DNA of 49,548 nt from Deltaproteobacteria bacterium (GTDB taxonomy: Bacteria; Myxococcota_A; UBA9160; JAFDDA01). The notes below the pieces were generated by a model that was given only the letters and a program-made list of their open reading frames with translations, searched no databases and was not told the DNA's origin. Position 1 is the stretch's first letter, and every line of letters begins with the position of its first letter. The translations under genes were made by a program, and so were the position numbers. The stretch spans positions 1 to 49,548 of the forward strand of contig JAFDDA010000013.1 of the NCBI GenBank assembly GCA_019311105.1, read 5' to 3'. Below are positions 48,393 to 49,548 of this stretch, one piece after another.

Positions 48393-49376
48393 CTACTCGA
48401 GCCGCACGCGCGGATCGACCAGCGCGTAGGAGAGGTCGGTCAGGATCTGGCCGACGATGAAGGCGAGCGAGCCGATGAAGACCATCACCCGCAGCGTCGA
48501 GAAGTCGTTGTCGTGGATGGCCTCGACGGTGATCGAGCCGAGCCCCGGAATCCCGAAGAAGGATTCGAGCAGGAGCGAGCCCGTAAAGAGGAACGGGATT
48601 GCCATCACGACCTGGGTGAGGATCGGGATCAACGAGTTGCGCAGGACGTGGCGCGTCATGACCCGCCCGTCGCCACACCCCTTTGCCCGGGCCGTGCGCA
48701 CGTACTCGCGGTTCGTCTCTTCGAGGAAGACCGTGCGGTAGAACCGAACGCTCTCGCCCACACCCGCCGCGAGCGCCACCGTGATCGGCAGGGCCAGGAA
48801 GCGCAGCATGACCTCGGGCGAGGGGTCGAAGCCCGAGATCGGGAACCAGCGGAGCAACTTCCCGATCAGATATTGCCCGCCGATGATGTAGATCACGATC
48901 GAGACGCTCATGCCGAAGACGCAGAGCGTCACCCCCACCGTGTCGATGTAGGTGTCGCGGAAGTAGGCCACGAACAGCGACAGCGAGATCCCGAAGAACA
49001 CGCCGAGCAGCAGCAGCGGAACCGTGAGCGAGAGGCTCGGCCCGACCCCTTCGCGCAATCGGCGTGCGATCTCGACGTCGTCGATGTCGCTGCGTCCGAA
49101 GTCGAAGGTCAGCATGCTGCGGAAGTGCTCGTAGAGCAGCGTGTCCTTCTGGTCGTCCGGGTTCCACGCGAGCGGGCGGTCGTAGCCGTGGTTCTCGATC
49201 CACTGGGCGATCGCCTCCGGCGGCGCCTTCTCCCCGATCGCACGCAGGGCCATGTCCTCGGGCTCGACGGCCCAGAAGAAGAGCAGGAAGAGGAAGAGCA
49301 GCACGCCGAGGAAGAGCAGCACGCCGAGAACCACTCCGCCCCCATAGAGCACCCGTCGGATCACGTACGCCAGCAC
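48393..49376 (-). CDS. Peptide ABC transporter permease (DppB type)
   Basis: 327 residues from GTG 49374-49376, which overlaps the TAG of the upstream frame by one base. Membrane segments: VVLGVLLFLGVLLFLFLLFFWAV, LTVPLLLLGVFFGISLSLFVAYF, VTLCVFGMSVSIVIYIIGGQYLIG, LPITVALAAGVGESV and LRVMVFIGSLAFIVGQILTDL. The EAA loop is VRTARAKGCGDGRVMTRHVLRNSLIPILTQV, and GSLLLESFFGIPGLG follows. It pairs with DppC to form the channel. A longer frame to 49475 is a shadow. Confidence 0.92.
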   Translation of the reverse strand: MLAYVIRRVLYGGGVVLGVLLFLGVLLFLFLLFFWAVEPEDMALRAIGEKAPPEAIAQWIENHGYDRPLAWNPDDQKDTLLYEHFRSMLTFDFGRSDIDDVEIARRLREGVGPSLSLTVPLLLLGVFFGISLSLFVAYFRDTYIDTVGVTLCVFGMSVSIVIYIIGGQYLIGKLLRWFPISGFDPSPEVMLRFLALPITVALAAGVGESVRFYRTVFLEETNREYVRTARAKGCGDGRVMTRHVLRNSLIPILTQVVMAIPFLFTGSLLLESFFGIPGLGSITVEAIHDNDFSTLRVMVFIGSLAFIVGQILTDLSYALVDPRVRLE

Positions 49377-49548
49377 TACTGCCGCTCCCGGTAGAAGGTG
49401 CGGATGCCGGGGACGATGAGCGCGATGGCCGTCGCCCCGAGGACCCACGCGGGCCAGACGACCGGGCGGTTCCACTCGCGCCGCAGCTCGCTGCGCAGGG
49501 CCGGGTCGAGGTCGCGATACTTGAGCGTGAAGAACGACATGCCGAGCG
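49376..49548 (-). CDS. Tail of a membrane-anchored protein upstream of dppB (partial)
   Basis: The frame is open from the window edge to TAG 49376-49378. It encodes LGMSFFTLKYRDLDP, a charged linker, then one membrane segment WPAWVLGATAIALIVPG and the ending RTFYRERQ. It overlaps the dppB start (TAGTG), so it belongs to the same operon. It is either the C-terminus of a membrane-anchored peptide-binding protein or a short protein starting at ATG 49538-49540 (54 residues). Too little is visible to decide. Confidence 0.5.
   Translation of the reverse strand, partial: LGMSFFTLKYRDLDPALRSELRREWNRPVVWPAWVLGATAIALIVPGIRTFYRERQ

Overview
The window is very G+C-rich chromosomal DNA from a Gram-negative bacterium. 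No rRNA, tRNA, CRISPR array, phage or insertion sequence was recognised. Outer-membrane genes (Tol system, two WaaP-like kinase domains, lipoproteins), a bactofilin, RpoH, Gld-type ABC genes, a MoaD-MoaE fusion, a probable PEP-CTERM protein and the Cys-rich/FN3/LamG surface protein together suggest an uncultured deltaproteobacterial or Myxococcota-like lineage. That placement is inference from gene content only.

Layout. 1-4950: the end of a PEP-CTERM-like secreted protein, the tmRNA gene ssrA, a polytopic membrane protein, a surface protein (FN3, Cys-rich, EP repeat, LamG) broken by a frameshift, and a small membrane protein. 5097-10484, minus strand: a PLP decarboxylase paired with a PaaK-like adenylate-forming ligase, a YfcE-like phosphoesterase, a metzincin lipoprotein and smpB. 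10560-12634: panB-panC-panD, preceded by a structured leader with an intrinsic terminator. 12980-20033, minus strand: tolQ-tolR-tolA-tolB-cpoB (no pal), dksA-like, tsaD, rsmA and a small conserved gene.

20178-23516, plus strand: leucyl aminopeptidase, a small c-type cytochrome, a 27-bp tandem repeat and rpoH. 23498-25060, minus: a small gene that overlaps rpoH tail to tail, and an M20 amidohydrolase. 25171-26533, plus: family 5 uracil-DNA glycosylase, acylphosphatase and a DUF192 lipoprotein, all overlapping. 26603-30496, minus: a gluzincin-like protein, moaB, a moaD-moaE fusion, bactofilin and rhomboid protease. 30546-36019, plus: holB, metG, tatD, suhB-like, thioesterase and an SDR, closely packed.

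36044-41246, minus: a TetR-regulated Gld-type ABC operon (tetR-gldA-gldF-gldG-DUF4340). 41424-44074, plus: a glycosyltransferase and a two-domain WaaP-like kinase, translationally coupled. 44082-49548, minus: a small unknown gene, a stand-alone MshEN protein and a peptide ABC transporter (dppB-C-D-F) whose dppC carries an exact 50-bp tandem duplication that breaks the frame.

Most of the region is housekeeping. The observations most worth following are the dppC duplication, the structured panB leader, the decarboxylase/PaaK-like pair, the two-domain kinase, the MoaX-like fusion beside a repeat-extended MoaB, the Tol operon without pal, and the palindrome shared by the ends of rpoH and its convergent neighbour.
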